DNA of 64,000 bases from Alphaproteobacteria bacterium (GTDB lineage: Bacteria; Pseudomonadota; Alphaproteobacteria; TMED109), in NCBI GenBank assembly GCA_021296265.1, contig JAGWAT010000006.1, positions 1,840 through 65,839 of the forward strand. The letters are read 5' to 3'. The notes below the pieces were generated by a model. The model had not been told where the DNA came from and ran no database searches. It was given only the letters and a program-made list of their open reading frames with translations. The position numbers and the translations under genes are program-made. Shown here piece by piece: positions 44,476-53,800 of the stretch; the stretch's first letter is position 1, and every line of letters starts with the position of its first letter.

Positions 44476-46014
44476 ATGTCAATCCTTCGTGGACTAGCCA
44501 GACTCTTGTTTCTGGCAACTCCGATCATTCTGATTGCACTTCCAGCGCAATCGGAAACAGACCAGGCGCCCACCGCAGCAGAACTCGCTGCGGAAATCCA
44601 AGCGCTGAAACAAGACTACGAAACCCGCATCCGGAACTTGGAGGCCCAGCTTGATGCCATCAATGCGCAATCTGCTGCGCCCCAGCCGCCGGTAAGCGGC
44701 ATCCGCAGCCAGGACAACACCTTTAATCCTGCCATCGGGGTCATTCTCAATGCCGCCGTGGCGAACTTTTCGGCGCCGGCATCGGAGATCTCAGGGTTTC
44801 AGCTCGGGCACGAAAGCGAACGTGGTCAAGAGGGTATCGCCCTGATCGAGACCGAATTCAATTTCTCCGCCAACATCGACGACAAGTTCTTCGGTAGTAC
44901 CACTATCGGTGTTCATACCGATGAGGGCGCAGAAACTTTCGAAATCGAGGAGGCCTATGTCCAGACCCTGCCTAGCGCCGGCCTGCCGGACGGTCTTCGC
45001 GTCAAAGCTGGGCGCGCGTTCTGGACGTTGGGATACATGAACGAACATCATCCCCACGCGGATGATTTCGCTGATCGGCCGCTGCCCTACCGGGTGTTCA
45101 TTGACAAGTCATACAACGACAACGGCCTGGAATTTGCCTACGTGTTTCCGACCGACATGTTCGCGGAAACCGGCGTTGGCCTGTTCCGGGGCGACGATTT
45201 CCCCTTTGGTGGCTCGGACGACGGCATCGGCGCCTCCTCTGCCTACGCCCGGCTCGGCGGTGATATCGGCTCCAACCAGTCGTTTCGGATCGGCGCGTAC
45301 GTGTTGAACGGTTCAGCCGCCATGCGCGGGGGTGGCCACGCCCATGGTGCGGAAGGCGATGCCCACGGGGAAGAGGACGAGCACGGGCACGAAGACGAGA
45401 TGCACGCGGACGAGGATGAGGACGAGCACGGGCATGAAGACGACATGCACGCGGACGAAGATGAGGACGAGCACGGACACGAGGACGAGATGCACGCGGG
45501 GGAGGACGAGCACGAAGGTGAACACCACGATCCGTTCGCGGAAGGCTTGTTCACCGGGGACTCGACGCTCTACGGCTTCGACGTCCGCTACACGTGGGCT
45601 CCCACCGGCAATCCCCGCGAGCAGGAAATCACCCTTCAGGGCGAGTATTTCTGGCGGGCCGAGGATGGCTACTACGCCGTCACGGAAGGCGACGAAACGG
45701 AATTCACTCAAGTCGACGGGACAAGCAGTGGCTGGTACGTGCAAGGCACCTACAAGTTCAGCCGTGCCTGGCGAATCGGTGCCCGTTACTCACGCCTCGA
45801 TCCGATCAGTGCGGCCGACGTGACGAGCGATGACGAGTACGAGGTCGAACACAGCCCCTCCACCGTCTCGGTAATGGGCGACTGGACCAACAGCGAGTTC
45901 GGCCGGATCCGACTGCAGTTCAACCGGGAATCCGTCCACCACGAGGAGACTGACAACCAGCTGTACCTGCAGTACATCATGAGCCTTGGCGCCCACGCAG
46001 CGCATGCGTACTGA
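44476..46014 (+). CDS. Outer-membrane porin-like protein with His/Asp/Glu repeats
   Basis: 512 residues from the ATG at 44476. A signal peptide (LARLLFLATPIILIALPAQS) is followed by a coiled coil (LAAEIQALKQDYETRIRNLE) and a beta-barrel-like sequence ending in an aromatic-rich terminal region (RESVHHEETDNQLYLQYIMS). Residues 301-345 are three near-perfect 15-residue repeats of DEHGHEDEMHADEDE, with more His/Glu on both sides, likely in an external or periplasmic loop that gathers metal. It lies just upstream of ZnuA-like and ZnuB-like genes, suggesting a TonB-independent outer-membrane zinc entry route (inference). Confidence 0.75.
   Translation: MSILRGLARLLFLATPIILIALPAQSETDQAPTAAELAAEIQALKQDYETRIRNLEAQLDAINAQSAAPQPPVSGIRSQDNTFNPAIGVILNAAVANFSAPASEISGFQLGHESERGQEGIALIETEFNFSANIDDKFFGSTTIGVHTDEGAETFEIEEAYVQTLPSAGLPDGLRVKAGRAFWTLGYMNEHHPHADDFADRPLPYRVFIDKSYNDNGLEFAYVFPTDMFAETGVGLFRGDDFPFGGSDDGIGASSAYARLGGDIGSNQSFRIGAYVLNGSAAMRGGGHAHGAEGDAHGEEDEHGHEDEMHADEDEDEHGHEDDMHADEDEDEHGHEDEMHAGEDEHEGEHHDPFAEGLFTGDSTLYGFDVRYTWAPTGNPREQEITLQGEYFWRAEDGYYAVTEGDETEFTQVDGTSSGWYVQGTYKFSRAWRIGARYSRLDPISAADVTSDDEYEVEHSPSTVSVMGDWTNSEFGRIRLQFNRESVHHEETDNQLYLQYIMSLGAHAAHAY
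45376..45510 (+). repeat. Three tandem 45-bp in-frame repeats
   Basis: Units at 45376-45420, 45421-45465 and 45466-45510, each encoding D-E-H-G-H-E-D-(E/D)-M-H-A-(D/G)-E-D-E. The copies differ at a handful of bases. Being in frame and in the porin, they could expand or contract without disrupting the protein. Confidence 0.93.
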
Positions 46015-46027
46015 TCAGGGCCGAGCG

Positions 46028-46957
46028 ATGCAGTTGAAACGACTCGCGCGGGCACTCTGTGTCATCGCGCTGGCCGTGCCGGGGATGGTCAAACCATCCC
46101 CGGCCTCCGCTGAAGTACAGATTTTCGCCTGCGAACCGGAGTGGGCGGCTCTGGCCTCGGAAATCGGAGGCGACGTGGCGCACGTCTACTCGGCGACGCA
46201 TGGCCGCCAAGATCCGCACTACATCCGGGCACGCCCCAGTCTCATTGCCCAGGTACGCCAGGCCGATCTCCTGTTTTGCTCCGGGGCAGGCCTGGAGGAA
46301 GGCTGGCTCCCGGTGCTGCTGCAGCGTGGAGCACGGGTGACCATCCAGCGTGATCAACCCGGTCACCTGATGGCGAGCGAGCATGTCCGAATGCTGAACC
46401 CTCCCAGCCTCGTTGACCGCAGCCAAGGGCACGTGCATGCGGAGGGCAATCCACACGTGCAGCTCCTGCCGGAGAACATTGCTTTCCTTGCGACCGAGCT
46501 GGCCCGCCGGCTCACGGTGATCGACCCGGACAACGCCGAGATGTATCGCCGTCAGCTGTCGATTTTCCAAGAGCGTTGGAAGGACGCTACTGCCAACTGG
46601 ATGGAACGGAAGTCTCATCTGGAAGGCATGCCCGTCGTTGTGCGCCACGAAGCGTGGGCCTATCTGTTCGAGTGGACCGGCATCAAGCAAGTTGCGTCGA
46701 TCGAACGCCTGCCAGGTGTCCCGCCGACCGCCAACCATCTGCAATTGGTGTTGGAACTGGCCCGAAATGCAGGTGCCGTCGCCATTCTCCGTGCTCCGTA
46801 CGAGCCTTCCGAGGGGATGGAGTGGCTTTCCGACAAGGCCGGAATCCCGATTGTCGATCTGCCCTTTACCGTCGGGGGGCAGGAGGGTGTCGATGACCTG
46901 TTTGACCTCTTTGAAGTGACGATCACACTGCTTGAAGAAGTGCGTGATCAATACTGA
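46028..46957 (+). CDS. ZnuA-like metal ABC transporter substrate-binding protein
   Basis: 309 residues from the ATG at 46028. A signal peptide (LARALCVIALAVPGMVKPSP) precedes a cluster A-I binding protein: CEPEWAALASEIGGDVAHVY, TATHG-like ATHGRQDPHYIRARPSLIAQ with His ligands, SQGHVHAEGNPHVQLLPENI and VVRHEAWAYLFEWTGIKQV. The three His positions fit Zn/Mn sites. It starts 14 bases after the porin stop, so is co-transcribed with it. Confidence 0.9.
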   Translation: MQLKRLARALCVIALAVPGMVKPSPASAEVQIFACEPEWAALASEIGGDVAHVYSATHGRQDPHYIRARPSLIAQVRQADLLFCSGAGLEEGWLPVLLQRGARVTIQRDQPGHLMASEHVRMLNPPSLVDRSQGHVHAEGNPHVQLLPENIAFLATELARRLTVIDPDNAEMYRRQLSIFQERWKDATANWMERKSHLEGMPVVVRHEAWAYLFEWTGIKQVASIERLPGVPPTANHLQLVLELARNAGAVAILRAPYEPSEGMEWLSDKAGIPIVDLPFTVGGQEGVDDLFDLFEVTITLLEEVRDQY

Positions 46958-47732
46958 GATCCTTGAGATCGTCCTGCCGGCGTTCGCGACCGGCCTCCTG
47001 TGTACGGCGCTGCATGCGCCCCTTGGCATTGAGGTCTTGAGGCGGGGAATCGTCTTCATCGACCTTGCCACGGCACAGGTGGCCGGCGTCGCGATCGTCG
47101 CGCTGAATATCTGGGTCATGGATCCGTCGTGGGCGGGAACGCAGGTCGCGGCATTTGGGGCGGCAGTGGCGTTCGCCTTCCTGTTCCGGTGGATTGAACG
47201 GACCATCCCCGACGAGCAGGAGGCGGCCATCGGCAGCTGCTTCATCGTCGCGGCATCGGTGACACTGCTGCTGCTCGTCAACAGCCCGCACGGAGGGGAA
47301 AAGCTCGAGCACGTTCTCTCGGGCCAGATCCTGTTCACGTCATGGTCGGACCTGGCGGCATTCCTGCCGGTGTACCTGCTGGTCGCGGGACTGTGGCTGG
47401 GGTATCCGGCTCTCCGGACCGGACAGGGTTTCTTCCTACTGTTTGCACTTGCGGTCACCGCATCCGTTCAATTGCTGGGCGTGTACGTCGTCTTCGCGAG
47501 CCTGATTCTGCCGGCAATGGCCGGGCGCCGGGCGGACGGCTCGTACAATCTGTGGCGTGCCCTGTTGAGCGGCGGCGTTGCGGTCATTGCCGGAATCCTG
47601 GCATCGACCGCCGCTGACCTTCCCGCCGGGCCGTTCCTCGTGCTCTGTTTTGCCGTCTCCGCCATCGTGGCCCGCGTGATTACCCACTGGATGTCCCGCC
47701 CCACTTCCCGGTCCGATCTCCACCAGGCCTGA
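46944..47732 (+). CDS. ZnuB-like metal ABC transporter permease
   Basis: 262 residues from a GTG at 46944 overlapping the ZnuA-like gene end; a TTG at 46932 is also possible. About 7-8 membrane segments: EIVLPAFATGLLCTALHAPL, LATAQVAGVAIVAL, AAIGSCFIVAASVTLLLL, LFALAVTASVQLLGVYVVFA and SLILPAMAGRR, the ABC-3 family permease pattern. It should form the inner-membrane path for the metal. No matching ATPase (ZnuC) gene is found next to it; the following 0.5 kb holds an AbiEii remnant. Confidence 0.88.
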   Translation: MINTEILEIVLPAFATGLLCTALHAPLGIEVLRRGIVFIDLATAQVAGVAIVALNIWVMDPSWAGTQVAAFGAAVAFAFLFRWIERTIPDEQEAAIGSCFIVAASVTLLLLVNSPHGGEKLEHVLSGQILFTSWSDLAAFLPVYLLVAGLWLGYPALRTGQGFFLLFALAVTASVQLLGVYVVFASLILPAMAGRRADGSYNLWRALLSGGVAVIAGILASTAADLPAGPFLVLCFAVSAIVARVITHWMSRPTSRSDLHQA

Positions 47733-47787
47733 CCGGGAGCGACCCGCCAGACCAGCCAGGAATGCATCCGGATGCTCCGCCGCCGGC

Positions 47788-48290
47788 GCGCGCTTGCCCA
47801 TCCAGATCGATGTCGGTTTCGGCGACGTGATCACGCCTGAGCCAATCGAGATCGAATATCCCGCCCTTCTCGACGCGCCGGGCGCCCATCCTGCGCGCGT
47901 ATCCGCCAGAAACCGTCGTCGCCGAGAAAGCTGAAGCGATCGTATCGCTCGGTATCGGGAACAGCCGCATGAAGGATTTCTACGACCTCTGGATGATCGC
48001 GCAGACATTCGCGTTCGAACGCGACGACCTGGCGGCGGCCATCCGTCGGACCTTCCAGCGGCGCCGAACCCCTTTGCCGGAACAAGTACCTGTCGGCTTC
48101 AGCGATAGTTTTGCCCTAGAGAGAAACCCAGTGGCGGGCTTTCCTCGCGCGCGACCGCCTTGAAGCAACATCCGCTTCACTCGTCCAGGTCATTGATGAT
48201 CTACGCGCCTTCCTGCAGCCCATGCTGACCCGCGCTGAGGTTGCGTCATGGCCTCCCGGAGGCCCCTGGACTGAGGTGAAGTGCCGATAA
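47788..48290 (+). pseudogene. Remnant of AbiEii/AbiGii nucleotidyltransferase toxin
   Basis: Three successive frames give the C-terminal half of an AbiEii-type protein. Frame 1 (about 47788-47880) reads LPIQIDVGFGDVITPEPIEI. Frame 2 (about 47891-48110) reads LRAYPPETVVAEKAEAIVSL, GIGNSRMKDFYDLWMIAQTF and AAAIRRTFQRRRTPLPEQVP. Frame 3 (about 48129-48290) reads QWRAFLARDRLEATSASLVQ and VIDDLRAFLQPML to a TAA. At least two frameshifts and loss of the N-terminal nucleotidyltransferase motifs make it nonfunctional. No AbiEi partner lies beside it. Confidence 0.75.
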
Positions 48291-48586
48291 CCGGCAAGCC
48301 TGTCGTTCACCCTCGCCCGCAGCCGCCAGCTGTCCGCCGAGAGCCCGTGGATCGCGCCCGGGCACCTCGCCGAAACAGCCAACGCCGTCCGGGGCTGATC
48401 GGGCGCAGCGTGCTCCTTCCTGGCGAGTGATCAGGCAAGAGGCACGCCACACCGCACGGTCATCTCGGCACCAGCGTTGCATGCGCCGGAAGCGGCAGCG
48501 GAAAGAGGAAGACCGACATCCCGCAAGGTGGAATGCCGGTCTCGGTGATGACGGGGGTACGAATGATGGCACCCGGGATCCAGTTC
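48291..48586. other. Intergenic region upstream of the SOS cassette
   Basis: About 300 bases without a gene I can support; the right end leads into the imuA promoter. Confidence 0.5.
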
Positions 48587-48614
48587 TTGACACATCATTA
48601 AGAGAACATATAAA
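48587..48614 (+). promoter_or_regulatory. Sigma-70 type promoter of imuA-imuB-dnaE2
   Basis: TTGACA at 48587-48592, a 16-base spacer and TATAAA at 48609-48614. The LexA box overlaps the -10 element. A start site near 48621 is predicted, so the GTG at 48656 fits as initiation codon. Confidence 0.8.
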
Positions 48615-48618
48615 GAAC
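48604..48618 (+). promoter_or_regulatory. LexA operator (alphaproteobacterial GAAC-N7-GAAC)
   Basis: GAAC at 48604-48607 and GAAC at 48615-48618 with seven bases (ATATAAA) between them, the exact direct-repeat operator of alphaproteobacterial LexA. Position over the -10 element predicts strong repression that is lifted by RecA-driven LexA cleavage after DNA damage. Confidence 0.93.
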
Positions 48619-48655
48619 ATTCAGATTTCAGATGCACCGACCAGGTGGGTACGTC

Positions 48656-49459
48656 GTGGACAAGAACTCCCGTTTCGTCGCACTGGCAGCCTTGCGCCAA
48701 CGAATCTCGGCACTGGAACGGCCAACCCAAAAGCGCGTATCTGTCGAACCGGATACCGCATGGCTTCCGGGGATCAAGACGCTGGATGGCGCCCTTCCCC
48801 CCCACGGGCTGACCCTGGGCGCCCTGCACGAAGCAGCCGGCGCCACCGGTGCAGACCGACCGTCAGCCGCAGCCTTCCTCGCCGCCCTTCTGCAGCGACT
48901 GTCGCGCCGCGCCGGACGCGAGACCGTCCTAGTCTGCGAGAGCGGCGCAGGTCGATCCGGCCGTCTGTACGGCTGGGGATGGCGCGACCTCGGCGGCAAT
49001 CCAGCCGCACTGCTGATGGTCCGGGCCCGGCATGACAAGGAGGTCCTATGGGTCATGGAAGAGGGATTGCGCTCCAAAGCCCTGGCGGCGGTGTTCGCGG
49101 CCATCAGGAGCACCGGTTTCACCATGGCCCGGCGGCTGTCGCTGGCCGCCCAGGAAGGCATGACGCCCGCCTTGCTGCTGCGCGACGACGGACTCGTTCC
49201 AACCAGCGCAGCGGCCACGCGATGGCTGATCAGGACTCTCCCCTCCGCTCACGACCCGCTCGACATCCGCGCTCCCGGAGCACCCCGTTGGCAGCTCGGA
49301 CTCGTCCGTTGCCGGGGCGGGCGGCCGGCTCGGTGCGATGTGGAATGGCACCATGAGACGAGTGCTTTCCGTGTGGTTGCCGCGCTGGGCCATCGACCGG
49401 CGGCAGCGCTCGCTGATCAGCAGAGCACACTCCGCTCCGCACTCCTTCGAGCCGGTTAA
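48656..49459 (+). CDS. imuA: SOS mutagenesis protein ImuA
   Basis: 267 residues from a GTG at 48656 that follows AGGTGGG by 8 bases; an ATG at 48632 lies 13 bases after the LexA box with no ribosome site and is less likely. It is a RecA/SulA-like protein: LAALRQRISALERP, WLPGIKTLDGALPPHGLTLG, FLAALLQRLSRRAGRETVLV, then MEEGLRSKALAAVFAAIRST and SLAAQEGMTPALLLRD. ImuA bridges to ImuB and DnaE2 in damage-induced mutagenesis. The 3' end overlaps imuB by about 107 bases. Confidence 0.9.
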   Translation: MDKNSRFVALAALRQRISALERPTQKRVSVEPDTAWLPGIKTLDGALPPHGLTLGALHEAAGATGADRPSAAAFLAALLQRLSRRAGRETVLVCESGAGRSGRLYGWGWRDLGGNPAALLMVRARHDKEVLWVMEEGLRSKALAAVFAAIRSTGFTMARRLSLAAQEGMTPALLLRDDGLVPTSAAATRWLIRTLPSAHDPLDIRAPGAPRWQLGLVRCRGGRPARCDVEWHHETSAFRVVAALGHRPAAALADQQSTLRSALLRAG

Positions 49460-50897
49460 ATCTTCCCCGCTGGTACTGGCGGCCTCCGGTCCACGCGGGA
49501 TGGTGCTGACGGCCATCGATCAGCGGGCCGAACAGGCCGGCCTGCTGCCCGGCATGCGTCTGGTGGATGCCCGTGCCCTGGTGGCCGGGGTCGCCGTGGG
49601 AACGGCGGACCCGGTCGCCGACCAGCAGGTCCTGATGCGGTTGGGATTGTGGTGCGGCCGCTTCACACCCCGCGTCGCATGCGACGGCACCGACGGTCTT
49701 CTGCTCGATGTCACCGGTTGTTCCCATCTGTTCGGGGGCGAGCCGGCGATGATGCAAACCGTTTCGAAACGGCTGACAGGTTTCGGACTGGAGACCCGCC
49801 TGGGGATCACCGATACCCCGGGCGCGGCCCGGGCCTTGGCCCGCTTCGCCCCTGAGTGCCAACGCATCGTTCCCCCCGGCTCCCTCCGGGAAGCCCTGGA
49901 ACCCCTGCCCGTCGAAGCGCTTGGCGTGACGCGCGATGATGCCCTGACACTGCACCACCTGGGGTTGACCACTATCGGGGCGATCACTCGATTGCCGCGC
50001 ACAGCCCTGCTGCGCAGGTTCCCACCCTGCAGGACCGGGAACGGATTGCTTCAGCACCTCGACCGGGTTCTCGGAGACCGGAACGAACATCTCTCCCCTC
50101 TGGTCCCGCCGCCGGTTTATCGCTGGCGCCTCGATTTTGCGGAGCCGGTCATGCACAGAGAGGGATTGGAAACCGCGCTGGTCGACGTGATGACCCGCGC
50201 CACGGCTGCGCTGAAACGCGACCAACGCGGTGCAAGACGACTTGTGCTCTGGTGTTTCGGGATCGATGGAAGCGTAACCGAACGCACCGTGGCGGCATCC
50301 CGGCCGACCCGGGACGCGGATCACCTCCAGCGTCTGTTTGTGAGCGAACTTGAAACCGTGGATCCCGGGTTCGGGATCGATGCCATCGTGCTGCACGCGA
50401 CCTCGGTTGAACCGCTGGTAGCCCGGCAGCTTTTGCTCGACGACGGCCAGCAGGACAATCTTGACCTGCTCATCGACCGGCTCGTGGCGCGCCTGGGAGC
50501 TGGCGCTGTCCGGTGTCCGGTTGCCACCGAGCACCGCTTCCCGGAACAGGCCGAATGCCTTGCCAGACCTGGCGAAGCCTCAACCTTCCCGTCTTCGTAC
50601 CCGGACGTCCCCCCGCGCCCGTTGCGTCTGTTTGAACGCCCGGAGCCCCTGCAGGTCATCGCCCTGATCCCGGATGGCCCGCCGCGCCTGTTCATTTGGC
50701 GACGAGTGCGCTTCCACATCGCCCGGGCCGCCGGCCCTGAGCGCATCGCCCCGGAATGGTGGACGCCGGACAGCTGCCAGGCAACGCGCGACTACTGGCG
50801 CGTCGAAGACACGGATGGCCATCGCTACTGGCTCTACCGTGCTGACCTCCATGGCAACGGCGTCCCGCGCTGGTTTCTCCACGGCCTGTACGGATGA
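49353..50897 (+). CDS. imuB: ImuB, catalytically inactive Y-family polymerase-like protein
   Basis: 514 residues from the ATG at 49353 (MRRVLSVWLPRWAIDRRQRS), which fits the conserved LSVWLPRWAIDR start. It keeps Y-family palm/little-finger features (CDGTDGLLLDVTGCSHLFGG, LGITDTPGAARALARFAPEC) but lacks the conserved catalytic carboxylates of true translesion polymerases, as known for ImuB. ImuB links the beta clamp to DnaE2 and ImuA. The C-terminus ends YRADLHGNGVPRWFLHGLYG. Confidence 0.93.
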   Translation: MRRVLSVWLPRWAIDRRQRSLISRAHSAPHSFEPVKSSPLVLAASGPRGMVLTAIDQRAEQAGLLPGMRLVDARALVAGVAVGTADPVADQQVLMRLGLWCGRFTPRVACDGTDGLLLDVTGCSHLFGGEPAMMQTVSKRLTGFGLETRLGITDTPGAARALARFAPECQRIVPPGSLREALEPLPVEALGVTRDDALTLHHLGLTTIGAITRLPRTALLRRFPPCRTGNGLLQHLDRVLGDRNEHLSPLVPPPVYRWRLDFAEPVMHREGLETALVDVMTRATAALKRDQRGARRLVLWCFGIDGSVTERTVAASRPTRDADHLQRLFVSELETVDPGFGIDAIVLHATSVEPLVARQLLLDDGQQDNLDLLIDRLVARLGAGAVRCPVATEHRFPEQAECLARPGEASTFPSSYPDVPPRPLRLFERPEPLQVIALIPDGPPRLFIWRRVRFHIARAAGPERIAPEWWTPDSCQATRDYWRVEDTDGHRYWLYRADLHGNGVPRWFLHGLYG

Positions 50898-53800
50898 CGC
50901 GCCCTTGTACGCCGAATTACAGACGACCACCAACTTCAGCTTCCTCCGGGGCGGCTCCCATCCCGAGGAGCTGGTGGAACGGGCGGTGGCACTGGGACTG
51001 ACGGCGATCGGCATCACCGACCGGCATTCGCTGGCCGGCATCGTGCGGGCCCACGTGGCTGCCAGGGAGGCAGGAATCCGCCTGCTGGCTGGTGCCCGCC
51101 TTGATCTCGAGGACGGCCTTTCCCTGCTGTGCTACCCGCGCGACCGTGCAGCCTATGGTCGCCTTTGCCGCTTGCTGACATTGGGACAGCGGCGCGCAGA
51201 CAAGGGCAAGTGTCAGCTCCGTCTGAGCGACCTCTGCGCCCATGCCGAGGACCAGGTCCTCATCGTTCTACCCTCTCCCGGCCCGCCCGTGGACACCTTC
51301 GCCGAAAGCCTGACCACGTTGCGCAACCGGCTCACAGGGCCGTGCTACCTGGCCGCTCACATGCTCTACCGAGGCGATGACCGAGCCCGCATCGCCCGGC
51401 TGGGCGGGCTCGCTGACCGCCATGACATGCCGCTGATCGCCACCAACGACGTTTTCTACCACCTCCCTGAACGCCGCCCGCTGCAGGATGTTCTGACGAC
51501 CATCCGCGAACACACGACCGTCCAGAACGCGGGCTACCTGCTGCACGCCAACGCGGAGCGTCATCTGAAGAGCCCGGCCGAGATGACGCGCCTCTTTGCC
51601 GGGAACGAAGCGCTGATCGCCCGCACCATCGAGATGGCCGGATTGATCGATTTCCGTCTCGACGAGCTGGCATACGAATACCCGGACGAGCCCGTGCCGG
51701 TCGGCAAGACCCCGCAGCAGCACCTGGAAGAGCTGACCTGGGAAGGAGCCGTCCGACACTTCCCCGACGGGATTCCCGAGGCCCTCCGCAGCACCCTGGA
51801 ACACGAACTCGCACTCATCGATCAACTCGCCTATGCCTGCTATTTCCTCACGGTGTACGACATCGTGCAGTTCGCCAGGCAGCAGGACATTCTCTGCCAG
51901 GGACGCGGCTCGGCAGCCAATTCGGCGATCTGCTACTGCCTGGGCATTACCGCCGTCAATCCGACCGAGATCGACCTGCTGTTCGAGCGCTTCATCTCTC
52001 CCGAGCGCCGAGAGCCGCCCGACATCGACATCGATTTCGAGCATGAACGCCGCGAGGAGGTCATCCAGTACATCTACGAACGGTACGGTCGAGACCGTGC
52101 GGCCCTGGCCGCGACCGTGATCACTTACCGCGCCCGCAGCGCCGCCCGTGAAGTCGGCAAGGCCATGGGCCTATCCGAAGATGCGGCGTCGGCCCTCGCC
52201 GATTCCCTCAGGCAAAAGGGAGGATTCTCTGAAAAGCGCGTCCGTGAGGCCGGTTTCGACCCCGCCGATCCGGCCCTTCGCATGACCCTTGCCCTGGCTT
52301 CCCAGCTGATGGGGTTTCCCCGCCACCTTTCGCAGCACGTCGGCGGGTTTGTGCTGAGCCGTACCCCCTTGTGCGAAATGGTGCCGATCGGCAATGCGGC
52401 CATGCCGGATCGCACGTTTGTCGAATGGGACAAGGACGACCTGGAAGCTCTCGGATTCATGAAAGTCGACGTGCTCGCCCTCGGCATGTTGACCTGCATT
52501 CGCAAGGCGTTCGCATTGCTGAAACGCCACCGGGGCATCGACCTGAAGCTCTCCGACGTGCCGCGCGAAGACCCGGCGGTTTACGACATGCTTTGCCGGG
52601 CTGACTCCATTGGCGTGTTCCAGGTCGAAAGCCGCGCCCAGATGAACATGCTGCCACGTCTCAGGCCGCGCTGCTTCTACGACCTGGTGATCGAAGTCGC
52701 GATCGTCCGTCCCGGTCCAATCCAGGGTGACATGGTGCATCCCTATCTGCGGCGACGCGACGGCCTCGAACCGGTGGTTTACCCCAAACCCAACCCGGAT
52801 CATGGCCCGCCGGACGAACTGCAAAGAGTGCTGGAAAAAACCCTGGGGGTTCCGTTGTTTCAGGAGCAGGCGATGCGCATTGCGATTACGGCCGCCTGCT
52901 TCAGTCCCGACGAGGCCAATGCCCTGCGTCACTCGATGGCCACCTTCCGGAAACGCGGAACCCTGCACCTGCTCCGCGAGAAGATGCTCGGCCGCATGAT
53001 CAGGCGCGGCTACGACCCGGAGCTTGCGGCCCGCTGCTTCCGCCAGATCGAGGGCTTCGGCGAGTACGGGTTCCCGGAGTCCCATGCCGCCAGTTTCGCG
53101 CACCTCGCCTACGTGTCGTCATGGCTCAAGTGCCACCATCCCGAAACGTTTGCCTGTGCCTTGCTGAACGCACAGCCCATGGGCTTCTATGCGCCGGCGC
53201 AAATCGTGCGCGACGCTCGCGAGCATGGTGTTGAGGTACGGTCCGCCGACATCAACATGAGCCATTGGGACAATTCGCTGGAGCCGACACCCGACGGGCA
53301 TCTGGCGCTCAGGCTTGGCATGCGCCAGATCGGGGGATTGCGCGAACGCGACGCTGATCTCGTGGTCAAGGAACGCAGCCGACGGTACGTCAGTGTCGCC
53401 GATGTTCGCCATCGCACCGGCATGTCGGATACTGCTCTCAAGTGCCTGGCCGAAGCGGACGCCTTCCGTTCCATCGGCCTCGATCGACGACAGGCGCTGT
53501 GGGATGTCCTCGAGGACACGCCCGAACTGCCCCTGTTCGCAGCCCATCTCGAAGCCGGCGACGCTTCAGACATTCCGTTGCCGGTAATGCCGCCGGGCGA
53601 ACAGGTTCTTGCCGATTATCGAGCCCTGCGCCTGTCCCTGAAGGCGCATCCCGTCTCTTTCCTGCGTGGGAAACTTGCGGGCTCAGGCGCCCTGCCGGCC
53701 GAACAGATCAATCGGCACGCCCGCGACGGCCAGCGAGCCACCACTGCCGGCATCGTCCTAGCGCGGCAACGCCCCGGCAGCGCCAAGGGGGTCATCTTCA

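Noticed and set aside
45376-45510. CRISPR-like direct repeats
   Set aside because: The repeats are tandem without spacers, in frame and encode an acidic His-rich loop in a porin.
48632-48655. ATG at 48632 as start of imuA
   Set aside because: It sits 13 bases after the LexA box without a ribosome site; the GTG at 48656 has AGGTGGG at proper spacing. The ATG cannot be fully excluded.
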